Assembly (NCBI RefSeq): GCF_002797555.1
Contig: NZ_PGFA01000005.1
Location: 124,001-188,000 of the forward strand
Origin: Hymenobacter chitinivorans DSM 11115
GTDB taxonomy: Bacteria; Bacteroidota; Bacteroidia; Cytophagales; Hymenobacteraceae
Length of the DNA stretch: 64,000 bases
Reading direction: 5' to 3'
The notes under the pieces are model-generated. The model was not told the DNA's origin, ran no database searches, and saw only the letters and a program-made list of their open reading frames with translations. The translations under genes and the position numbers were made by a program. This document shows positions 43,587-50,601 of this stretch, one piece after another; position 1 is the stretch's first letter, and the number at the start of each line of letters is the position of its first letter.

Positions 43587-44744
43587 CTACTGGCGCACGA
43601 GCCGCCGCACCACCGTGCCCTCACGGGTGCCGATACAAAGCAGGGCCGAGCCGCGGAAGGTGCCAAAGGCCGCGGCCGGCACCACTACCGGCGCACCGGT
43701 GGCCGTGAGTTGGCGCTCAAACAGCAGGCGGCCGGCCAAATCGGTGGCCCGGAGCGTGAGGGGCCCGGCGGGTACCCGCACGGAGAGCGGCTCACCTGCC
43801 GCGGCGGGGTTGGGGTAAGCAGCTACGGCGGCCAGGGTAGCATTCGGAGTGCGGCTCAGCACCAGGCGGCGGTATACGTCGCGGTACTGCACGGCCGTCA
43901 CCGTTTCCGCACCCCCGATTTCCTGGGTCGTAATGGTGAGCAGAGGCACGTGGTGATTTTTGGCCAGCCACTTGTACTCCCGCGTGACGGGCACCGCGAA
44001 GCCCAGGCCGGGCGCGCCGCCGATGGCAATACTGTCGTGGTCGAGGAGCTTGCTCACCACCCGGATGGTTTGAAACGTGCCGAAGGGCGTGGTGAGCGTG
44101 CCCCAGGCATCTACCTTGTTTACGCGCTTGCGCTTGCGGTTCAGATAGCCGGTAGCGGCGGCCGCAGTGGGCGTTTCAAAAAACGACTGACTCGAATCGG
44201 GTACACTGGCGTAGCTGAGCGGAAAGCGGTAAATAACGTCCTGCTCGGCGGTGCTGCGGTACGTCACGGGCACGGTGAGGCCGGCCAGCGTGCCGCCAAA
44301 GCCCACCGAGCGGTAGTCCTGCACGGTTGCCGTAGCAGCTGCTACGGCGTAAAACTGGTAGGGGTCGGTGATGGGAAACAGGCCTGTGGCGGCTACCGGC
44401 AGGGGCTCGGGGGCGGCCACCGTGGCCCGGTTCGGGCCGGCAAAAGCCCCGAAGGAAAGCTGGTAGATGGGCGCCGTGGCACTGACGGCTACGTAGCGGT
44501 CCACGGTTTGGGCCGTGGGCAGCAGGCCGGCGTAATTCCACGTTTGGTTGGCCCCGCGTTGGTTTAGGGGCGGGGCACTGGCTGGCAGCGCCGCGACCTG
44601 GCTCAGGCGCAGTGAGTCGACGGGCACCTGGGTAGTTACGGCTGGCATGTCGGTGCGGGTAATGATGGGCGACACCTGGGCCCGAGCCGGAGCAACTGCC
44701 AGCATAAGCCCGGCGGTCAACAAAGAGTAAAACGTAGGGCGCAT
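43587..44744 (-). CDS. Exported protein with type IX secretion sorting domain
   Basis: A 385-residue protein with a signal sequence (residues 1-22, ending ARAQ). The central 280 residues are beta-rich with no recognised family; the motif WGTLTTPFGTFQTIRV near residue 205 resembles segments seen in other Bacteroidota surface proteins. A C-terminal sorting domain of about 80 residues begins AAYPNPAAAGEPLSV and carries DLAGRLLFERQL. The ATG at 44744 is chosen because the 23 upstream codons lack signal-sequence character. A TATCTTGG box (7 of 8) lies 38 bases upstream. It is probably exported to the cell surface. Confidence 0.82.
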   Translation of the reverse strand: MRPTFYSLLTAGLMLAVAPARAQVSPIITRTDMPAVTTQVPVDSLRLSQVAALPASAPPLNQRGANQTWNYAGLLPTAQTVDRYVAVSATAPIYQLSFGAFAGPNRATVAAPEPLPVAATGLFPITDPYQFYAVAAATATVQDYRSVGFGGTLAGLTVPVTYRSTAEQDVIYRFPLSYASVPDSSQSFFETPTAAAATGYLNRKRKRVNKVDAWGTLTTPFGTFQTIRVVSKLLDHDSIAIGGAPGLGFAVPVTREYKWLAKNHHVPLLTITTQEIGGAETVTAVQYRDVYRRLVLSRTPNATLAAVAAYPNPAAAGEPLSVRVPAGPLTLRATDLAGRLLFERQLTATGAPVVVPAAAFGTFRGSALLCIGTREGTVVRRLVRQ

Positions 44745-44817
44745 AGGCAGCGGCTGCGGGGCGTAAAGAGAAAGTTTCCTTCCAAGATACGCCCCGCAGC
44801 GCGGACCTGCCAACGTT

Positions 44818-45474
44818 TTACAGGCTCATCTCCGGCACGCCGCTTTCGGGAATCACCAGCTTGCCGGCCGTAGCCGCTTGAATCTGCTCCACCGTTACGC
44901 CCGGGGCCCGCTCGCGCAGCACGAAGCCGTCGGGCGTCACGTCGAGCACGGCCAGCTCGGTTACGATTTTCTTCACGCAGCGCAGGCCCGTGATGGGCAG
45001 GGTGCAGGCGGGCAGCAACTTGCTGCTGCCGTCTTTGGCCACGTGCTGCATGGCCACGATGATATTCTTGGCCGAGGCCACCAAATCCATGGCGCCGCCC
45101 ATGCCTTTTACCATTTTGCCCGGAATCTTCCAGTTGGCAATATCCCCGTTTTCGGACACCTCCATGGCCCCCAGGATGGTCAGATCCACGTGCTCCCCGC
45201 GAATCATGCCGAAGGAGTCGGCCGAGCTGAAGAGGCTGGAGCCGGGCAGGGTCGTCACGGTTTGCTTGCCGGCGTTGATCAGGTCGGGGTCCACCTGGTC
45301 GTCGGTGGGGAAGGGGCCCATGCCGAGCAGGCCGTTTTCGCTCTGCAGCTCCACGTTGATGCCCTCGGGAATGTAGTTGGCCACCAGCGTCGGAATGCCG
45401 ATACCGAGGTTGACGTAGGAGTTGTCTTTTACTTCCTGGGCTATTCGTTTGGCAATGCCGTGTTTGTCAAGCAT
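44818..45474 (-). CDS. scoB: 3-oxoacid CoA-transferase subunit B
   Basis: A 218-residue class I CoA-transferase beta subunit. YVNLGIGIPTLVANYIP (about residues 20-36) and SENGLLGMGPFP (about 45-56), with the catalytic Glu, are clear. It pairs with the alpha subunit encoded upstream to move CoA from succinyl-CoA to acetoacetate or related acids. Usually the two genes are adjacent or overlapping; here a 118-base repeat-rich gap separates them. The length is normal. Confidence 0.94.
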   Translation of the reverse strand: MLDKHGIAKRIAQEVKDNSYVNLGIGIPTLVANYIPEGINVELQSENGLLGMGPFPTDDQVDPDLINAGKQTVTTLPGSSLFSSADSFGMIRGEHVDLTILGAMEVSENGDIANWKIPGKMVKGMGGAMDLVASAKNIIVAMQHVAKDGSSKLLPACTLPITGLRCVKKIVTELAVLDVTPDGFVLRERAPGVTVEQIQAATAGKLVIPESGVPEMSL

Positions 45475-45484
45475 GATGTTAAGG

Positions 45485-45594
45485 TGGTGAATTGCTAATG
45501 TGAAACTGTGGGAAAGGATTAGGGAAAAGATGCTGGAACGTGGGGCCGGCCACTAGCCCTTAGCACATCAGCACATTTCTCACATTCGCACATT
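45485..45594. repeat. Imperfect palindrome between scoA and scoB
   Basis: The left part (GCTAATGTGAAACTGTGGG) is partly complementary to the right part (CACATTTCTCACATTCGCACATTAG). The core CACATTCGCACATTA (45579-45593) also occurs at 58329-58343 and, reversed, at 58091-58105. Confidence 0.65.
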
Positions 45595-46291
45595 AGGTTG
45601 GTCGGACCGTGCGTTGCTCGATGCGCTTTTCGTAGTCTTTGCCCTGGAAAATGCGCTGCACGAAGATGCCGGGGGTGTGAATCTGGTTGGGGTCCAGCTC
45701 ACCGGCCGGTACCAGCTCTTCTACTTCGGCCACGGTGATTTTGCCGGCCGTGGCCATCATCGGGTTGAAGTTGCGGGCCGTGCCCTTGTAAATCAGGTTG
45801 CCGGCCGTGTCGCCCTTCCAGGCCTTGACGAAGGCAAAATCGGCGTGCAGGGCGGTTTCGAGCAGGTACATCTTGCCGTTGAACTCCCGGCTTTCCTTGC
45901 CTTCACCCACCTCGGTGCCATAGCCGGCCGGGGTATAGAAGGCGGGGATGCCCGCGCCACCGGCCCGGCACCGCTCGGCCAGCGTGCCCTGCGGAATCAG
46001 CTCTACTTCCAGCTCGCCCGAGAGCAGCTGCCGCTCAAACTCGGCATTCTCGCCCACGTAGCTCGAAATCATCTTGCGGACTTGCTTGGTTTGCAGCATC
46101 AGGCCAATGCCGAAGTCGTCGACGCCGGCGTTGTTGCTGATGCAGGTCAGATTTTTGACGCCCCGGCGCAGGATTTCCTGAATCGAGTTTTCGGGAATGC
46201 CGCACAGGCCGAAGCCGCCGAGCATCAGGGTCATGCCGTCGGTGAGGCCGTGCAGGGCCGCCTGGGCATCGGCTACTACTTTGTTGATCAT
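45593..46291 (-). CDS. scoA: 3-oxoacid CoA-transferase subunit A
   Basis: A 232-residue class I CoA-transferase alpha subunit: DGMTLMLGGFGLCGIPEN (about residues 20-37), ISNNAGVDDFGIG, and GTLAERCRAGGAGIPAFYTP with the oxyanion and CoA-binding loops. It acts with ScoB. The ATG at 46291 matches the family's normal start; the frame is open 41 codons further but those residues are not family-like. The last bases touch the palindrome that separates it from scoB. Confidence 0.94.
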   Translation of the reverse strand: MINKVVADAQAALHGLTDGMTLMLGGFGLCGIPENSIQEILRRGVKNLTCISNNAGVDDFGIGLMLQTKQVRKMISSYVGENAEFERQLLSGELEVELIPQGTLAERCRAGGAGIPAFYTPAGYGTEVGEGKESREFNGKMYLLETALHADFAFVKAWKGDTAGNLIYKGTARNFNPMMATAGKITVAEVEELVPAGELDPNQIHTPGIFVQRIFQGKDYEKRIEQRTVRPT

Positions 46292-46452
46292 GGGGTGGGA
46301 AAGGAGGGTTTGCGGGTCGAAAATAGCAAGATGCCCGGGAACTGAAGCCGCCCGGTCCGCTGAGAAGCAAACTAGGCCGGCATTCCTATCTATCATCCTG
46401 CACATTCCGCGCATGAAGCGGAGGCGAAGGTCCTTTCTCGTCTGAGTGACAA

Positions 46453-46516
46453 GCCTGCTTAAATGCCAAATCCCTTTCCGGGCGGCGCGGGAAAGGGATT
46501 TGGCATTTAAGCAGGC
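46453..46516. repeat. Perfect 27-bp inverted repeat downstream of ribF
   Basis: Arms 46453-46479 and 46490-46516 (outer words GCCTGCTTAAATGCC, inner AATCCCTTTCC) are exact complements around a 10-base GC loop. It is flanked by imperfect copies of a TCATCCTG...GCGAAGGTCCT element at 46389-46432 and, inverted, at 46535-46565. The stem has no T-run, so it is not a typical terminator. Confidence 0.88.
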
Positions 46517-46575
46517 CGTCTTGGGCTAGGTGAGGAAGGTCCTGTGCTTTGCTCAGGATGACAGAATAAACAAGG

Positions 46576-47529
46576 TCAGCCGCCGACCAAGTGCTGGCGG
46601 GCATCCTCGGCGTCTTTGGCCAGCTGGGCTTTGAGCTCGTCGAGGCCGTTGAACTTCTGCTCGTCGCGCAGGCGGGCTACCAGCTGCACGGTCAGGGGCT
46701 GGTCGTACAAGTCGCCGTCGAAGTCGAGCAGGTGAGTTTCGATGGTCTGGTCGAGGTTGCCGGCCACGGTGGGGCGCACCCCGATGTTGAGCATGGCCTG
46801 GTGGTGGGTGCCGGCGGCCGTGGTGGCCATGACGGCGTACACGCCCCGGGCGGGCACCAGCTTCAAGGGTTCCTCCACTTGCATGTTGGCCGTGGGGAAG
46901 CCGATGGTGCGGCCCAGCTGCTTGCCCCGCACCACGGTGCCGGTGAGCGGGTAGCTGTAGCCCAGGTAGCGGTTGGCCGTCAGCACGTCGCCGGCCTGCA
47001 GGGCCCGGCGGATGCGGGTGCTGCTCACGGCCAGGGCGTCCACGTCCTCGCGCGGAATTTCCTCTACTTCCAGGCCGTAGCGGTCGGCGTGCTGGCGCAG
47101 GTGCTCAAAGCTGCCCTCCCGGTTTTTGCCGAAGCGGTGGTCGTAGCCAATCACCAGCTTACGAGCCCCGACGGTGTCGAGTAGAATCTGCTGGATGTAC
47201 TGCTCCGAGGTCAGCTCCGAAAATTCCTTAGTAAAGGGCACGATGAGCAGGTAATCCACCCCGAAGTCGGCCAGTTGCTGGGTGCGCTCTTCCAGCGAGG
47301 AAAGCAGCTGAATGTTCAGGGGCTGGGGGTGAGTCAGGGGCGGCTCGAGCACCAGGCGGGGGTGGGGCCAGTAGGTAATGACCACCGAAGGGCCGCCGGT
47401 GTGCCGGGCTACTTCCAGCAGGCGGCGCAAAATCTTCTGGTGGCCCAGGTGCACGCCGTCGAAAGTGCCGGTAGTAACGGTGGCATTGCCGAGGTGAGGA
47501 AACTGCGCCGGGTCGTGAAAGACTTCCAT
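46576..47529 (-). CDS. ribF: Bifunctional riboflavin kinase/FAD synthetase
   Basis: A 317-residue enzyme. The N-terminal FAD synthetase domain has TGTFDGVHLGHQKIL (about residues 19-33) and YDHRFGKNREG; the C-terminal flavokinase domain has GTVVRGKQLGRTIGFPTANM (about 190-209) and NIGVRPT. It makes FMN and FAD from riboflavin. The ATG at 47529 is preferred: the 11 codons upstream (ending FTHSPQ) come from a repeat that also precedes the NlpC/P60 gene. It is 53 bases downstream of truB and probably the last gene of that operon. Confidence 0.96.
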   Translation of the reverse strand: MEVFHDPAQFPHLGNATVTTGTFDGVHLGHQKILRRLLEVARHTGGPSVVITYWPHPRLVLEPPLTHPQPLNIQLLSSLEERTQQLADFGVDYLLIVPFTKEFSELTSEQYIQQILLDTVGARKLVIGYDHRFGKNREGSFEHLRQHADRYGLEVEEIPREDVDALAVSSTRIRRALQAGDVLTANRYLGYSYPLTGTVVRGKQLGRTIGFPTANMQVEEPLKLVPARGVYAVMATTAAGTHHQAMLNIGVRPTVAGNLDQTIETHLLDFDGDLYDQPLTVQLVARLRDEQKFNGLDELKAQLAKDAEDARQHLVGG

Positions 47530-47563
47530 CTGCGGTGAATGAGTGAAGCGGTGAATGAGCAAA
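47530..47563. repeat. GAATGAGTGAA-type repeat before ribF
   Basis: GGTGAATGAGTGAAGCGGTG followed by AATGAGC, similar to 57133-57160 and complementary to 57262-57293. It reads through in frame and produces a false N-terminal extension of RibF. Confidence 0.55.
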
Positions 47564-47582
47564 GTCTCGCCCGGGTAGCTGT

Positions 47583-48410
47583 TTACGAAGCCGGGGCGGC
47601 CGGGTCTGAGTCGGGCGCCGGATTGGTCTGGGCCTGATAATACTCCAGGCCGGCGCGGGGCTCGGGGCGGCGGGCTTTGGCCGGGCGCGGTGGGCGGCTG
47701 GCCTCACCCTCGGGCCGCGGTGGGCGCAGGGCTTCCAGGGTTTCCATCGTCAGGGCATCTTCCACGCGGTATTCCCCGATGCGGGTGCGCACGAGCTTGG
47801 TCAGGTGGGCCCCGCAGCCCAGGTGCTGGCCAAAGTCGCGGGCCAGGCTGCGGATGTAGGTGCCCTTGGTGCACACCACCCGGAAGTGCACGTCGGGCAG
47901 CGCTATGCCGGTCAGCTCAAACTCCTTGATGGTGACTTCCTTGGACTTTATTTCGGCCGTGTCGCCGCGGCGAGCCACCTCGTAGGCCCGCTCCCCGTTG
48001 ATTTTGACGGCCGAGTACAGCGGCGGCGTCTGCTGAATCGGGCCGGTAAAGGCCCGGGCGGCTTCCTGGAGCTGTTCGGGCGTGATATGCGCGTAGGGCA
48101 GCTCGGCATCCACCGGGGTTTCCAGGTCGAACGAGGGCGTGGTCTGGCCCAGGCGGAAGGTGCCGGTGTACTCTTTTTCATGGGCCTGAATCAAGTCAAT
48201 CTGCTTGGTTTTCTTGCCCGTGCACAAGATCAGCAGGCCGGTAGCCAGCGGGTCGAGGGTGCCGGCGTGGCCAATTTTCTTGATGCGCAGCGTGTTCTTG
48301 ACCTTGCGCACCACGTCGAACGAGGTCCAGGTCAGGGGCTTGTCGAGCAGCAGCACCTCACCGGCTTCGAAGTCGAACCGGCGTTGTTGGGGCGTCTCTT
48401 CCGAGCTCAT
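47583..48410 (-). CDS. truB: tRNA pseudouridine(55) synthase
   Basis: A 275-residue TruB. The catalytic Asp lies in HAGTLDPLATGLL (about residues 48-60); KPLTWTSFDVV at the start, and RGDTAEIKSKEV and CTKGTYIRSLARD further on, are typical. It makes pseudouridine 55 in the T-loop of tRNAs. The last 45 residues (rich in Pro, Arg, Glu, Ala) are a low-complexity extension beyond the family core. Its start overlaps the uppP stop by 4 bases, so the two are translationally coupled. Confidence 0.96.
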   Translation of the reverse strand: MSSEETPQQRRFDFEAGEVLLLDKPLTWTSFDVVRKVKNTLRIKKIGHAGTLDPLATGLLILCTGKKTKQIDLIQAHEKEYTGTFRLGQTTPSFDLETPVDAELPYAHITPEQLQEAARAFTGPIQQTPPLYSAVKINGERAYEVARRGDTAEIKSKEVTIKEFELTGIALPDVHFRVVCTKGTYIRSLARDFGQHLGCGAHLTKLVRTRIGEYRVEDALTMETLEALRPPRPEGEASRPPRPAKARRPEPRAGLEYYQAQTNPAPDSDPAAPAS

Positions 48411-49195
48411 ATTAATTGCAGATTAATGCCCAAGGCAATCATTACCAGAATGGTGATGCCCACGATGATGCGGTAGAGGCCAAAGGCGCGGAAGCCAAAC
48501 TTCGACACGAAGTTCACGAACGACTTCACGGCCAGCAGGGCCACGATAAAGGCTACCACGTTGCCGAAGGCCAGCACTTTCAGGTCGCCGGCCACGGGGG
48601 CGTTGACCTTGTAGGTTTTGTACATCTCGTAGGCCGTAATCACGAACATGGTAGGCACGGCCAGCAAAAAGGAAAAGTCGGCGGCCGAGCGGCGGTCGAA
48701 GCCCTGGGCCAGACCACCCACGATGGTAGCCGCCGAGCGCGACACGCCGGGCACCAGGGCCAGGCACTGAAACAAGCCGATTTTGAGAGCCTGCAGCGTG
48801 CTCGGCGTGGTTACCTGCTTGCGCGACTCACTAAACCAGCGGTCCACGAACAAGAGCACGATGCCGCCCACCACCAGTGAGGAAGCCACCACCGTCACGC
48901 TTTTGAGCAGCTCGGCAATGACGTCCTTGAGCAGAAAGCCCAGCAGGCCAAAGGGCACGAAGGCCACGGCCAGCTTCACGTAGAAGTCGAAGCTCTGCAG
49001 GAAGCGGCGCCAGTAGAGCACCACCACCGACAGAATAGCGCCGAATTGAATGGAGGTAATGTAGGTTTCAGTAAAGGGCAATTGGCCGATACCCAACAGG
49101 TTGGCCACGATAATCATGTGGCCGGTGCTGGAAACGGGTAAAAACTCGGTTAAGCCTTCGACAATAGCCAGAATCAGGGCGTGCCAGTAGTTCAT
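48407..49195 (-). CDS. uppP: Undecaprenyl-diphosphatase
   Basis: A 262-residue BacA/UppP membrane enzyme with about eight helices. The signature segments EGLTEFLPVSSTGHMII (residues 13-29) and LVPGVSRSAATIVGGL (about 168-183) carry the catalytic Glu, Ser/His and Arg residues. It regenerates undecaprenyl phosphate for cell wall synthesis. Located directly between DUF3098 (no gap) and truB (4-base overlap). Confidence 0.96.
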   Translation of the reverse strand: MNYWHALILAIVEGLTEFLPVSSTGHMIIVANLLGIGQLPFTETYITSIQFGAILSVVVLYWRRFLQSFDFYVKLAVAFVPFGLLGFLLKDVIAELLKSVTVVASSLVVGGIVLLFVDRWFSESRKQVTTPSTLQALKIGLFQCLALVPGVSRSAATIVGGLAQGFDRRSAADFSFLLAVPTMFVITAYEMYKTYKVNAPVAGDLKVLAFGNVVAFIVALLAVKSFVNFVSKFGFRAFGLYRIIVGITILVMIALGINLQLI

Positions 49196-49522
49196 TTAGG
49201 AACGCTTGTAGGTAGGAGCCGTGGGAGCGGGAGCCACCGGTGCGGCGGGAGCACTCGGCTGCGGCGTGGTTTCGGCGCGGGTAACGGTGTCGGTAGCCAC
49301 GGGCGCGGCGTCGCCGGGCTTGGCCATAATGGCCCAGAACTCGATAATAAAGCCCACGGCCAGCAGAATCGGGCCCAGGGTGATGCCCAGGAACCCTTCG
49401 CCGTAATCGGCTGAGTCCAGGGTCATGGTGATGAAGCCGGCGGCCAGAATAGCCAGCCCGAGCCACATCAGGCGGTAGTTGCGCTTGCCGAAGGCAAAGC
49501 GGGGAGTTTGCGTGGGTTCCAT
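49196..49522 (-). CDS. DUF3098 membrane protein
   Basis: A 108-residue protein with two helices (about residues 18-35 and 43-65) and the DUF3098 features FAFGKRNYRLMWLG and TLGPILLAVGFIIEFWAIM. The C-terminal 35 residues are Ala/Pro/Thr-rich and likely disordered. The family is found between ftsX and uppP in Bacteroidota, as here, hinting at a cell envelope or division role that is not defined. A perfect 30-bp palindrome lies 5 bases upstream of its ATG. Confidence 0.9.
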   Translation of the reverse strand: MEPTQTPRFAFGKRNYRLMWLGLAILAAGFITMTLDSADYGEGFLGITLGPILLAVGFIIEFWAIMAKPGDAAPVATDTVTRAETTPQPSAPAAPVAPAPTAPTYKRS

Positions 49523-49526
49523 GGTT

Positions 49527-49610
49527 AGTTGTTAGTTGCTGGTTGTCAGTTGTTAGGTTGTTTTGCTGGTCGGCTCTGTTCTAACAACTGACAACCAGCA
49601 ACTAACAACT
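49527..49610. repeat. Perfect 30-bp inverted repeat between ftsX and DUF3098
   Basis: Arms 49527-49556 and 49581-49610 are exact reverse complements around a 24-base loop; the arm is built from words such as GTTAGTTGCTGGTTGTCAG. It occupies almost the whole ftsX-DUF3098 spacer. Related in wording to 16241-16301. Confidence 0.9.
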
Positions 49611-49617
49611 AGAAAAA

Positions 49618-50511
49618 TCAATATAAATCGTCGAGCGACATGCCCAGGTACTTGCGCACGGCGCGGTAGGAACTCAGAAAGCCAATGCCACAGCCCAGCA
49701 GCACCATGCCCACCATCAGGCCGGCAATCAGGCGCTCGTCGCGCAGCAGGCGCAGCTCTTCCAGCTGCAGGTAGGCGTATTGGAGCAGGGCCAGCAGCAG
49801 CAGCGCGGCAATGGTGCCGCTGGCAAAGCCCTGCCAGGTAGCCCGCCGCAGAAAGGGCCGTTGGATGAAAAACGAGGTGGCGCCCACCAGTTGCATGCTC
49901 CGAATCAGGAAGCGCTGCGAGAACAGGGCCAGCTTGATGGTGTTGTTGATGAGCACCGTTACCACCAGCGTCAGAACCAGGGCAAAGCCCAGCAGCACCA
50001 GACTAATTTTGCGCAGATTCTTGTTGACCGAGTCGATAAAGCTCTGCACGTATTCCACCTCGTACACGCCCGGCTCGGCCCGCAGCTCCTGCACGATGCG
50101 CCGCATCTGGGTCGAATCGGTATACTCGGCGCTGATTTTCAGTAGGTAAGCGTCCCGCAGCGGATTATCACCCAGGAACTGCACGGCGTCTTCGCCGGTC
50201 TGGTCCAGAAACTGCTTGGCGCCTTCTTCCTTCGACAGGAACCGCACCTGGGGCTGGTCATTCTTGTAGGCCACGTACTTTTTGCGGCTCAAATCCTGCT
50301 GCAGGCGCAGCAGCTGGGTTTCCGGCAGGTCCCGGTCGAGGTAGACCTGCATTTCAATGTTTTCCTTGACCAGGTTGCTCAGCTTGTGGGCGTGAATCAG
50401 CAACAGGCCAAACAAACCGATGACCAGTAAGGACAGCGTGATGCTGAACACCACCATCAGGTGCGGGTAGCTACCAAGCTTTTTCTTACGAGTCGGGCGG
50501 TTTTGGGCCAT
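49618..50511 (-). CDS. ftsX: Cell division protein FtsX
   Basis: A 297-residue FtsX: a cytoplasmic basic N-terminus (RKKKLGSYPHL), helix 1 (about residues 20-42), an extracellular loop of about 120 residues (IEMQVYLDRDLPET, SFIDSVNKNLRKI), then three helices, and the C-terminal RKYLGMSLDDLY. With FtsE it forms the ABC-like complex that activates wall hydrolases at the septum; ftsE is not adjacent. The ATG at 50511 is chosen because the frame upstream crosses a promoter-like TACCTTTG and a repeat. Confidence 0.93.
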   Translation of the reverse strand: MAQNRPTRKKKLGSYPHLMVVFSITLSLLVIGLFGLLLIHAHKLSNLVKENIEMQVYLDRDLPETQLLRLQQDLSRKKYVAYKNDQPQVRFLSKEEGAKQFLDQTGEDAVQFLGDNPLRDAYLLKISAEYTDSTQMRRIVQELRAEPGVYEVEYVQSFIDSVNKNLRKISLVLLGFALVLTLVVTVLINNTIKLALFSQRFLIRSMQLVGATSFFIQRPFLRRATWQGFASGTIAALLLLALLQYAYLQLEELRLLRDERLIAGLMVGMVLLGCGIGFLSSYRAVRKYLGMSLDDLY

Positions 50512-50515
50512 GCGG

Positions 50516-50523
50516 CAAAGGTA
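50516..50523 (-). promoter_or_regulatory. -7 element directly before ftsX
   Basis: On the minus strand TACCTTTG matches TAnnTTTG exactly and ends only 4 bases before the ATG. If used, the ftsX message would be leaderless or nearly so. Confidence 0.5.
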
Positions 50524-50526
50524 AGG

Positions 50527-50586
50527 TTGATTGGTGATTGTTGGGAGTTGATTGTTATTGTTCGATGTCCAACAAGCATCAATCAA
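50527..50586. repeat. Imperfect palindrome between tamB and ftsX
   Basis: TTGATTGGTGATTGTTGG (50527-50544) pairs with CCAACAAGCATCAATCAA (50569-50586) with two mismatches. It ends 16 bases before the tamB stop on the opposite side. Confidence 0.7.
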
Positions 50587-50601
50587 CAAGCAGCCTCAGA
50601 A

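Noticed and set aside
42279..44567. A 762-codon plus-strand open frame opposite the phosphate transporter and sorting-domain gene
   Set aside because: It spans two clearly identified minus-strand genes and has a Gly/Arg/His/Gln-rich composition typical of antisense frames.
46453..46516. Interpretation as a normal intrinsic terminator for ribF
   Set aside because: The 27-bp stem is far longer than usual and no T-run follows on either strand.
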